Shown here: one piece after another, positions 38,370-45,144 of the stretch
Layout of the letters: each line of letters opens with the position of its first letter
How positions within the stretch are numbered: the first letter of the stretch is position 1
NCBI RefSeq assembly: GCF_014696715.1
Contig: NZ_JACJQO010000022.1
Coordinates: 124,001 to 188,000, forward strand
Source: Pseudanabaena sp. FACHB-2040
Lineage (GTDB): Bacteria > Cyanobacteriota > Cyanobacteriia > Phormidesmidales > Phormidesmidaceae
Direction of reading: 5' to 3'
Length of the DNA: 64,000 nt
Program-made: the position numbers and the translations under genes
The notes under the pieces: model-generated
What the model was told of the DNA's origin: nothing
The model's database searches: none
What the model saw: the letters and a program-made list of their open reading frames with translations, nothing else

Positions 38370-39587
38370 ATGATAGAAAATCAGCCTCTCTTAAAGGTCA
38401 AGCCCGCCTTTTTATTTCTGCTGCTGATTGCATTTACCTACACGGTTCTCTTTTTCGCGATGGACCAGCTGCGCGGTCCGTTTTGGATCGATGAGGCGTG
38501 GTTTTGGGAAACGAGCCAGCAGTTTAGCCAAAGCCTGATCCCAACGCTGGATCAGCTGCGCAACTACAACGAGCTGAATACGCCGCTGCCGTTTATCCTC
38601 TACGGCATGCTGGAGTATTTGTTTGACGATGGCCTGTTTGCGGGCAGGCTCCTAAATTTTTTGCTGTCGATAGCAATTGTGTTTTTAATTGGCTGGCCGG
38701 GGCAAGGCAAGCACTTTAAGCCGATTCTCGCCGTGCTAGGCCTATTTTTATTTCCCTATTTTTTGTGGCTAAGCGCCAGATTTTATACAGACCTGATTGC
38801 CTCTATCTTCGCGCTGCTGGGCGTTGTGTTTTATCTACGCAAGCAGCCCATCGTTAGCGGGCTGGTTTTTATTCTGGCGATCGCATCTCGGCAGTATATG
38901 GTGGCGTTTCCGGTTGCGATCGCAGCCCATGAGCTGGTCATCGCCATTCGTCATCGGCAGCGGCCTAGCCTCAGCTTTTTTCTGCCCTTTTTTGCGGCGC
39001 TGTCGTTGCTGGGGTGGTTTGTACTGTTTGGCGGGCTGACCCCGCAAAATGCACTGGCGGCGCGGCCTGCCCCAGAGGTGCAGCAGTCACTTTGGGCCTT
39101 GTTGCCGAACAGCGGCCTATTTTTTCTATCCGGCCTCGGGCTGGCTTTTGTGATTCCAGAGTTTTTGCTGTTTTACCGCAGGCTGGATTGGAAAGCGGTG
39201 TTTAGCAAGAAGTCGCTGCTGATCGCGGTCGGGCTGCTAGTGCTGTTTATTGTCTTTCCGCCACCTGACTTTGCGCGCGGGCTAGCGTGGCGGGTAGGGG
39301 GGCTAATGCCGCTGCTGCCCCTGCGACAGGCGTTGTTTTATGGTCTGGCGGTTTTGACGTGCTTACGGTTTGCCAATCTCAGCCTGGCCTCGTGGATGGT
39401 GCTTTTCAACGCTTTGATTATGATGAAGGCGTTTCCCTGGGATCGCTATGCACTGCCGCTGCTGATTGTCCTGTGGTATCTGCAGGCGAGGAACCAGATG
39501 GACCATCCGCTGGCGGGGATGCGATCGCACCCCTCCGATCGCGCAGCAGCAGGGGCCGAAGATACCGAAGCGATTGAGATGGCCTGA
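38370..39587 (+). CDS. GT-C (GT39/ArnT-like) membrane glycosyltransferase, copy 2
   Basis: A 405-residue paralogue of the preceding gene. The first about 225 residues differ at only about five positions (for example Ser6 to Pro and Tyr to His near residue 196), and even the 25 bases before the ATG are similar, so this is a recent tandem duplication. After about residue 225 the proteins diverge: PEVQQSLWALLPNSG against PDVQYSFWALLPSSS, and a rewritten loop after FPPPDFARGLAWRV. The tail after NQMDHPLAG is unrelated. The conserved first-loop Asp-Glu (WIDEAWFW) is kept, so both copies could be active but with different acceptor specificity. Last gene of the plus-strand locus. Confidence 0.8.
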   Translation: MIENQPLLKVKPAFLFLLLIAFTYTVLFFAMDQLRGPFWIDEAWFWETSQQFSQSLIPTLDQLRNYNELNTPLPFILYGMLEYLFDDGLFAGRLLNFLLSIAIVFLIGWPGQGKHFKPILAVLGLFLFPYFLWLSARFYTDLIASIFALLGVVFYLRKQPIVSGLVFILAIASRQYMVAFPVAIAAHELVIAIRHRQRPSLSFFLPFFAALSLLGWFVLFGGLTPQNALAARPAPEVQQSLWALLPNSGLFFLSGLGLAFVIPEFLLFYRRLDWKAVFSKKSLLIAVGLLVLFIVFPPPDFARGLAWRVGGLMPLLPLRQALFYGLAVLTCLRFANLSLASWMVLFNALIMMKAFPWDRYALPLLIVLWYLQARNQMDHPLAGMRSHPSDRAAAGAEDTEAIEMA

Positions 39588-39707
39588 GGTGCTGCTGTTG
39601 GCAGTAGGTGGGGGTGGGCAGAGTGGATGGGCGGATGAGTAGCGGCTATTTGGAGAACCGGTATTGCCTGAAGTGAGGGGATTTAGTCAGAAAAGAATTT
39701 AGCGCAG

Positions 39708-39733
39708 AAAAAAACCGGAGTAGAATGCTCCGG
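39708..39733 (-). terminator. Rho-independent terminator of exosortase cassette A
   Basis: Read on the minus strand, CCGGAG and CTCCGG form a 6-bp stem with a 7-base loop followed by seven T. It stands about 105 bp after the stop of the PTPA-CTERM gene at 39839. Confidence 0.85.
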
Positions 39734-39838
39734 CTGATGGATATGGCTCTCTAGGTCTTTTGAAACCAGGATGGGCTTCAAGCAGCTAGAGGATTAGGAG
39801 GGTTCGATCGATCTTCTCCTCGCAACGGGTCTGGTGAA

Positions 39839-40441
39839 TTAGTCTTCGGCAGACTCTTCAGAGTCATCCCGGCGCTTCCGCAGGGCGGTTAGGCCCATAC
39901 CGATGAGGCCGGGCAGCAGGGCTGGGGTCGGCACTGCGGTAACGCTGCCTTCGAGGGGGAACAGGAAGGCTGCACTACCCCGGAAGGGGAAGGGAGCGGG
40001 AGTCTCTACACCTTCAAAGCTATCGAGATTTCCGCCGCCGACTAGGCTAATGGTGTCACCAAACCGAGCGCTTCCCAAGTTAGAAGCAAACTCTAGCTTC
40101 AGGAGGCTCTGAAGCGAAGGGGTGCTTTCACTGGTAGAAAACCAGGCTTTAACGCCGTTAGAGGCTAAGCCAGGAACTAGACCATCGTAATCGCGATCCA
40201 AAAGATCAGAGGTGATCTTGATGTTGGAGTATCCATTGACATCATCGTAATCAAATGAGCCTGTGAGCTTACCTACAGAGGTGGTTGGGCTCAGGGAAGA
40301 TTCGAAGATGTTGGCATTGATCTTAAAGGTCAGGGCCGAAGCGGGGTCTGCTCCCATCAGCACCATGCTGGCGGCGGTACCCGCCATGGTGACGGACAGT
40401 GCAAGATTTTTGAAAGATTGAGTTGTAGACATCATTGCCAT
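39839..40441 (-). CDS. PTPA-CTERM sorting-signal protein, cassette A (exosortase substrate)
   Basis: A 200-residue predicted secreted protein. Seen: an N-terminal signal peptide with a hydrophobic core and a cleavage site near ASA-LTF (about residue 37); a Ser/Gly-rich, low-Cys mature part with short beta-like stretches; and a C-terminal VPTPALLPGLIGMG, hydrophobic residues and LRKRR, which is the tripartite PEP-CTERM layout with PTPA as the recognition motif. An acidic tail (DDSEESAED) follows the basic cluster. Exosortases cut such tails and may attach the protein to a membrane or glycan. The function of the mature part is unknown. It is preceded by a conserved leader and by an exosortase gene, and followed by a terminator. 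Start choice among Met 1, 3 and 4 is uncertain. Confidence 0.88.
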   Translation of the reverse strand: MAMMSTTQSFKNLALSVTMAGTAASMVLMGADPASALTFKINANIFESSLSPTTSVGKLTGSFDYDDVNGYSNIKITSDLLDRDYDGLVPGLASNGVKAWFSTSESTPSLQSLLKLEFASNLGSARFGDTISLVGGGNLDSFEGVETPAPFPFRGSAAFLFPLEGSVTAVPTPALLPGLIGMGLTALRKRRDDSEESAED

Positions 40442-40556
40442 TACCTTTGTTTAGATTGCAGGTATGTCTTGGTAGATTCCCTGTTCAGGTAGATGACTGG
40501 GTAGATGTCCTATGGCTGATTCCTATAGTCGCCGATACAATGCCTCGGGCGCGGGC
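40442..40556 (-). promoter_or_regulatory. Conserved leader of PTPA gene A with GGTAGAT iterons
   Basis: This stretch matches the leader of the second PTPA gene (43305-43420) along about 115 bp, far more than the flanks. It includes GATACAATGCCTCGG, GCGGGCAG and GGCTGATTC. GGTAGAT (plus-strand reading) occurs at 40471-40477, 40488-40494 and 40500-40506. Direct repeats of this kind are typical of regulator-binding sites; which regulator binds is unknown. Confidence 0.65.
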
Positions 40557-40562
40557 AGAACG

Positions 40563-41477
40563 CTAGATCTGTTTTGTGGGTCGGCGTTTGATTAGCGTCA
40601 TCACGGTGTAGTGAAAAACAGTCAACAAAATACTAGAAAAGATTTGGCCGCCCCAGGTTCCATGCCAGAAGTTAAATGATTCTTTGCCCCAATAGACGGC
40701 AGCAATGGCTAACAGCATGATCCGAGGAACGTTGAAGATGAGGGCCAGCACGATACCCATGGCCATGATAGCTAATGTGGTGTGCCAGCGCTGTTGATAA
40801 AACAGGCCCATAATCAGTCCGGCGGCGGCCATGGTAAAGGCCATGTTGAAGCCGTTGCAGCCCCACCCCACTTCTACGGCTCCGTTAGGCGGCAAAAAGA
40901 CAAGGATGCCCTTCGCAACGGCGGGTCTGCCAACGGCGCTTAAGGCGGCAGCTCCGGCCTGGGCCATGATTTGCTCTAGAAATAGGGGGGGTGTGAGGGC
41001 TTCCCAGAGGATGCGGGCAAACAGGCCAGGTTTGGGATAGGCAGTGATGACAAACAGCAGGGTCGGTAGGGGGTAGCAGGTAAAGAACTGAATGCCCCAA
41101 GAGCTGACGGTGATGCCTGCCAAAATCAATAGCCACAGGATGGCCTGGGGCCAGACGGCAAAGCGACAGAGGGGAAAGGCTGCAACGCTGCAGAGGATCA
41201 ACAGGTGACCGATGACCTGATCTGGCTCGGAGGCTTCGAGCTGGGCGATTTTTTGTCGGTTGGTCCAGATCTGTTTGAGGCCTAGGGCTAGGGCGGCTCC
41301 AATTAGGGGCAACCCAGCGGAGCCGTGTTGCAGTCGACCGACGAGGGCGGGCAGCCAGGTCTGTAGATAGACCAGACCCATACATAGCCCCATCAATACA
41401 AACCGACCATGCCAGTCTCTAACTGCAGCTTTGAGATAAGACAGGCCCCACTGTCTAAACAGCAAGGTCTGCTTCAT
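40563..41477 (-). CDS. Cyanoexosortase, cassette A
   Basis: A 304-residue membrane protein with about eight hydrophobic segments. Exosortases are membrane cysteine transpeptidase-like enzymes that process PEP-CTERM-type tails. Seen: VEVGWGCNGFNMAFTMAAAG with the catalytic Cys at about residue 204, FNVPRIMLLAIAAVYW with the conserved Arg at about 245, and FWHGTWGGQIFSS with the His at about 265. ILWEALTPP before the core and a basic C-terminus (KRRPTKQI) complete the outline. The start codon overlaps the stop of the HpsJ-like gene by one base (TAATG), so the two are coupled. The substrate is most likely the PTPA-CTERM protein encoded 121 bp downstream. Subtype (cyanoexosortase C) is suggested from its HpsJ partner, from memory. 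Confidence 0.92.
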   Translation of the reverse strand: MKQTLLFRQWGLSYLKAAVRDWHGRFVLMGLCMGLVYLQTWLPALVGRLQHGSAGLPLIGAALALGLKQIWTNRQKIAQLEASEPDQVIGHLLILCSVAAFPLCRFAVWPQAILWLLILAGITVSSWGIQFFTCYPLPTLLFVITAYPKPGLFARILWEALTPPLFLEQIMAQAGAAALSAVGRPAVAKGILVFLPPNGAVEVGWGCNGFNMAFTMAAAGLIMGLFYQQRWHTTLAIMAMGIVLALIFNVPRIMLLAIAAVYWGKESFNFWHGTWGGQIFSSILLTVFHYTVMTLIKRRPTKQI

Positions 41478-42088
41478 TACCGCCTCTTGCGGGAGCCGCT
41501 GCTAGAGGAGAGGGCTGTGCGCCCGAGGCTGATGAGCCCAATGCCAACGACGACCAGGTTGCTGGTGCTGGCAATTCCGGTGCGGGTAATGGTGGTTTTG
41601 GCGTTTTGCTTGAGGGCTTCTGCCTGGGAGGTGATTTGCTGGGTGGCCTGCTCTAGCTGCTCGGGAGAGGGTGGGGCGGCCAGGTCTGGGTTGGTCTGGC
41701 TCTGCTCTACTTGGGTCTGCAGCTGGGCGGCCTGTTGGCCGATGTTGGTGAGGGCTTGGGCCTGGAGGGTAAGGCTGTCGCGGATGACGACGATGGAGGT
41801 GAGCAGAAATAATACGCCGATGCTGAGGGCGGCATAGGAGAGGAGTTTGCGAATTTGGGGAATGTCCCAAATGCTGTAGGCGAATAGGGCCATGCCAAAC
41901 AGCAGGATGATGCTGCGATCGCTCATCTGCTGCAGGAGGCCAGCTCGCCAGGCGGCTCCTGCACTCGGCGGTAGGGCCAGCACGGCCATATCGATGAAGA
42001 AGCCGATGAGGCAGGCTAGCCCGACGATGCGGCAGAGTATTGGCCCGCTGAAGGAGCTAGGGGAGGCTTGATTTGGAAAGCTAACCAT
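41477..42088 (-). CDS. HpsJ-like exosortase-associated membrane protein, cassette A
   Basis: ATG at 42088 is preferred over an in-frame ATG at 42196 because the second copy in this window starts at the same point (203 residues). Seen: an N-terminal membrane span in CRIVGLACLIGFFIDMAVLAL, the conserved SAGAAWRAGLLQQMSDRSIILLFGMAL, a third span ending SYAALSIGVLFLL, a Gln-rich coiled-coil-like stretch (about residues 105-165) and a last span in NLVVVGIGLISLG before a basic end. This is the layout of HpsJ-type proteins known from hormogonium polysaccharide genes and found next to cyanoexosortases. Its biochemical role is not known. It is coupled to the exosortase by a TAATG overlap. Confidence 0.85.
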   Translation of the reverse strand: MVSFPNQASPSSFSGPILCRIVGLACLIGFFIDMAVLALPPSAGAAWRAGLLQQMSDRSIILLFGMALFAYSIWDIPQIRKLLSYAALSIGVLFLLTSIVVIRDSLTLQAQALTNIGQQAAQLQTQVEQSQTNPDLAAPPSPEQLEQATQQITSQAEALKQNAKTTITRTGIASTSNLVVVGIGLISLGRTALSSSSGSRKRR

Positions 42089-42576
42089 AAGGACAACCTG
42101 TTGCAGAGGGTTGGGTGTGAATGGTTGAGTGCAGGTATAGAACAACCGGTAGGGCACCTCTGCGAAACCGGGCGATTTATCTTTTGCTTGAGCCAATGCT
42201 TTGGGAGCAAGTGATAAAGGGCCGGTGGCTTGAAATGTCTGCTTTGCAAAGCAGGGTTCAAACTGAAGGCATCTTAAGTAAAGGTTTTGCTTTCCACCAA
42301 TAGTCTTTAAGGGGTTTTACACAAGCTTTACTGTTTTGGGGATCTGTTTGGTTTTATTTGAGGTAAGCGTTTTTTGGGGAACTTGGTGACTCTATAGGGG
42401 TCGTAGGGTGAAGGCGTACTTGATAGTTTTGGCTGGGCCTAGCGATTGATCGCGGGCATGGGAACTCGGTTTGTTGTGGTGTCTTCTAGTTGAATAGGTT
42501 TGCCCCTGGCTAGGTGAGGTGAGGTGGGGCTAATGTTTGAATTTGAAAGAAAAAAACTGAACGGGGAAATTTGGGC
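42089..42576. other. Intergenic region upstream of cassette A
   Basis: About 490 bp without a supported gene, between the HpsJ start of cassette A and the terminator of cassette B. It should contain the cassette A promoter. A sequence like TGTAAAACCCCTTA on the minus strand (about 42307-42321) has a counterpart upstream of the other HpsJ gene (about 45014-45030). Confidence 0.45.
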
Positions 42577-42608
42577 AAAAAAAAAGGCCGGAGTGAAACA
42601 CTCCGGCC
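42577..42608 (-). terminator. Rho-independent terminator of exosortase cassette B
   Basis: On the minus strand GGCCGGAGTG and CACTCCGGCC form a perfect 10-bp stem with a 3-base loop, followed by nine T. It shares the CCGGAG/CTCCGG core with the terminator of cassette A and lies about 100 bp after the stop of the PTPA-CTERM gene at 42708. Confidence 0.93.
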
Positions 42609-42707
42609 AGATCTTTGAAGAAGTTGTTTAACGCTCTAAGCCTTGTTGGCATTAGAGGGTTATGAGGTTAGGCAATTGTGAGGCTCTGTTGCAGAAGATT
42701 GCTTGGA

Positions 42708-43304
42708 CTAGGCTTCTGCAGAGTCTTCGGAACCCTCCTTACGCTTGCGCAGCGCTGCAACGCCCATGCCGATGAGGCCGGGGAGCAGGGCTGGGGTGGG
42801 AACGGCTGTGAAATCCCCGGTAAAGGTGTTGTTAAGGGAAGTGAATGCAACTTGTCCTACACCCTGGGTACCATTGCCAAAGAAACCCTTAAAGTTGAAC
42901 CGCATGTCTGCGTCGAAGATCGCAGAAGTGGCGAAGAAGTCAAAGTCATCACCGTTAACATCCACAAGTTTAAAGGGGGAAAATGCACTGATGCTGCTAA
43001 CGTCTGTGACATTAGCAAATTGAATGTTAACCCGTCTAGGGTTGTTAGGGTCTGGTGCTGGTGCCAGTGAAGTAAAGCCAAGGTTGGCAAAAGTAATGAA
43101 AGCCGTCTCGTCAAAACCAGGCAAACCAGGAATAGGAGAAGTGAAGTTAATTGAGTTTGGGGTAAAAACTCCTTGTCCAGAGATTGAGTACGTGCTGCCG
43201 ATTTGAACAGCTTCTGCAGGGGCAGATATCGCTAGAAAAGCGGTAGCGACCACGCTTACCGCAGCAAAGTTTTTGAGCGATTGAGTTACAGACATCGTTG
43301 CCAT
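42708..43304 (-). CDS. PTPA-CTERM sorting-signal protein, cassette B (exosortase substrate)
   Basis: A 198-residue predicted secreted protein. Seen: an N-terminal signal peptide (MSVTQSLKN, hydrophobic core, cleavage near AEA-VQI at about residue 33), a mature part rich in Phe, Asn, Thr and Gly with no Cys, and the C-terminal signal VPTPALLPGLIGMG, hydrophobic residues, LRKRK and an acidic tail EGSEDSAEA. The N-terminal TQSxKN and the whole C-terminal signal match the cassette A protein, but the mature parts between are not alignable by eye, so these are two different substrates sharing one export and sorting package. It should be processed by one of the window's exosortases; the nearest one upstream is truncated. 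Confidence 0.88.
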   Translation of the reverse strand: MATMSVTQSLKNFAAVSVVATAFLAISAPAEAVQIGSTYSISGQGVFTPNSINFTSPIPGLPGFDETAFITFANLGFTSLAPAPDPNNPRRVNIQFANVTDVSSISAFSPFKLVDVNGDDFDFFATSAIFDADMRFNFKGFFGNGTQGVGQVAFTSLNNTFTGDFTAVPTPALLPGLIGMGVAALRKRKEGSEDSAEA

Positions 43305-43420
43305 TACCTTTTTTTGAAATTAGTGGGTATAAATTGGTAGATACCCTAAGTAGGTAGATGACTAGTAAATGTCACAGGCTGATTCTAGGTTCACCGATAC
43401 AATGCCTCGGACGCGGGCAG
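43305..43420 (-). promoter_or_regulatory. Conserved leader of PTPA gene B with GGTAGAT iterons
   Basis: It aligns with the cassette A leader along about 115 bp. GGTAGAT (plus-strand reading) stands at 43336-43342 and 43353-43359, with a degenerate AGTAAAT at 43364-43370, at the same 17 and about 12 base spacings as in copy A. CACCGATACAATGCCTCGG marks the outer end. A regulator site or a shared promoter is inferred. Confidence 0.65.
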
Positions 43421-43512
43421 CTCACAGGTCCCTAGTATTATTAGAAAGAGTTTTTAATCAGACGATGCCATTGTTTTTTGGGTTTCTGATATCTATGCTA
43501 GGTATAAGTTTT

Positions 43513-43594
43513 GTAGGATGGGCAAAGCAAAGCGTGCCCATCACAGTACGGCTCTAAACGATGGGCACGGGCTATCGCCCTTTGCCCATCCTAC
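43513..43594. repeat. MITE-like palindromic repeat, copy 1
   Basis: An 82-bp element opening GTAGGATGGGCAAAG and closing with the inverted CTTTGCCCATCCTAC. The same opening recurs at 59756 and 61012 with different inner sequence. It lies between the truncated exosortase and the PTPA gene leader. Confidence 0.85.
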
Positions 43595-43632
43595 TAGCTA
43601 CGTATAAGTGCAGCTCTTTACAATTGCTGCCT

Positions 43633-44037
43633 CTACCTTGCTGGTTGGCGATTGATTAAGGCCATCACAGCATAGTAGAAGACGGTAAACAATACGCTGG
43701 AAAAGAGCTGTCCACCCCAGTGGCCATGCCAGAACTTAAATGAGGCTTCGCCCCAATAGACTGACGCAATGGTGAGCAGCATAATTCTAGGAACGTTGAA
43801 GATGAGGGCTAGAACGGTGCCAACCGCCATAATCGACAGGGTGTTGTACCAGCGCTGCTTGTAGAAAAGGCCCATAATTAGTCCGGCAGCGGCCATGGTA
43901 AAGGCCATGTTGAAGCCGTTGCAACCCCAGTCAACATTTACGGCTCCGGCTGGGGGCAGGGCGACGATGCTGCCTTCTGCGATCGCAGGTTGCCCAATTA
44001 CTCTTAAAGCGGCGGCTCCTGCGTGGGCCATGATCAC
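43633..44037 (-). pseudogene. N-terminally truncated cyanoexosortase, cassette B
   Basis: The frame codes for 134 residues that match only the C-terminal half of the cassette A exosortase. Seen: VNVDWGCNGFNMAFTMAAAG with the catalytic Cys, FNVPRIMLLTIASVYW with the Arg, and FWHGHWGGQLFSS with the His, so all three key residues are intact and no frameshift occurs. About 170 N-terminal residues, including roughly five membrane spans, are missing. Similarity reaches upstream of the GTG at 44037 (codons FLEV line up with FLEQ in copy A) and stops at the TAA of the HpsJ gene at 44059-44061, so a deletion removed the 5' part cleanly after HpsJ. It may be a dead gene or a half-size protein working with another copy. 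Confidence 0.85.
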
Positions 44038-44058
44038 TTCAAGAAATTCACAAGGGCT

Positions 44059-44676
44059 TTATCTCCTCTGACGGGGTCTACCTGCGGTGCCGCTAGAAGT
44101 CATGGAGGCTCGGCCCAAGCTAATGAGACCAATGCCAACAACGACGAAGTTGCTAGTACTGGCGATGCTGGCTCGGGTAATGGTGGTTTTAGCGTTTTGC
44201 TTGAGGGTTTCTGCCTGAGCGTTGATTTGTTGAGTAGCCTGCTCAAACTGCTCATTGGTGACTGAGGCTGCGTCCGGGTTGGTGCGGCTCTCTTCAACTT
44301 GAGTCTGTAACTCGGCTGCTTGTTGGCCGATGTTTTCAAGGGTTTGACTTTGAAGCATGAGACTGTCGCGGATGACCAAAATGCAGAATAGCAGGAACAA
44401 AACGCCAATACTGAGGGCAGCGTAGGAGAGGATCTTGCGGATTTGGGAGATCTCCCAAACACTGTAGGCGATTAGGGCAATGCCAAAGAGCAGGATGATG
44501 CTGCGATCGCCCATCTGCTGCAAAATGCCTACGCGCCAGGCAGCGCCAGCACTAGGAGGGAGGGCCAGCACGGTCATATCGACGAGGAAGCCGACAATAC
44601 AAGCTAAGCCGACGATGCGGCAAAGTACTTGACTGCCAAACGAACTGGAAGAAATTTGATTTGAAATGCTAACCAT
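44059..44676 (-). CDS. HpsJ-like exosortase-associated membrane protein, cassette B
   Basis: A 205-residue paralogue of the cassette A HpsJ-like protein, with the start set at 44676 because the alignable region begins there (MVSISNQISSSSFGSQ). Seen: CRIVGLACIVGFLVDMTVLAL, SAGAAWRVGILQQMGDRSI, a span ending SYAALSIGVLFLLFCIL, a coiled-coil-like QQAAELQTQVEESRTNPDA stretch, and a last span NFVVVGIGLISLGRA before a basic end. Well over half of the residues are the same in the two copies. The gene is intact although the exosortase gene after it has lost its 5' part, which suggests that HpsJ is still in use or that the deletion is recent. Confidence 0.85.
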   Translation of the reverse strand: MVSISNQISSSSFGSQVLCRIVGLACIVGFLVDMTVLALPPSAGAAWRVGILQQMGDRSIILLFGIALIAYSVWEISQIRKILSYAALSIGVLFLLFCILVIRDSLMLQSQTLENIGQQAAELQTQVEESRTNPDAASVTNEQFEQATQQINAQAETLKQNAKTTITRASIASTSNFVVVGIGLISLGRASMTSSGTAGRPRQRR

Positions 44677-45144
44677 ATCAACAACTTGACCCAAAGGATT
44701 TAGACGCGAATAAGTGAATGAAGAGCAAGTACTCAAGGCAGTGGCTGAGATTTGAGTACCACCATGAGCTAAGTTAGTTTGAGGGGCCGCCCCAAACCAA
44801 AATTAAGCAGATAATACGGTGGCAACTGCCTCAAGCAGCAAAATTAAGAAGTAGAAGGATTGGCGGCTCTACGTTGGCACGGGTTGTGGAACGAGTAGCT
44901 AGGTAGGGCACCACTGCTGCACCAAATCACCCTTTTTTCTGAGGATTTAGCTAATTCAGCAGCACTGAAACTGAAATAATCATAGAAGGCTAATTGGCAA
45001 TGCTGCAAGAAGTTCTAAGGGATTTTTACAGCAGTTCTATTGATTAGAGAGATCCTGTAGGTTGAAGCGAAACAGCATGCCAAGGAATTGTAGGCAAGCA
45101 GACTAGCCGAGCGAGGCCAAGTTAAGAACGTATCGACAAAACGG
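44677..45144. other. Intergenic region between exosortase copy 3 and cassette B
   Basis: About 470 bp without a supported gene. It presumably carries the promoter of cassette B. A TGTAAAAATCCCTTA-like sequence (minus strand, about 45014-45030) resembles one upstream of the cassette A HpsJ gene. Confidence 0.45.

Noticed and set aside
41477-42196. Longer HpsJ form starting at 42196
   Set aside because: The extra 36 residues have no match in the second copy, which supports a start at 42088.
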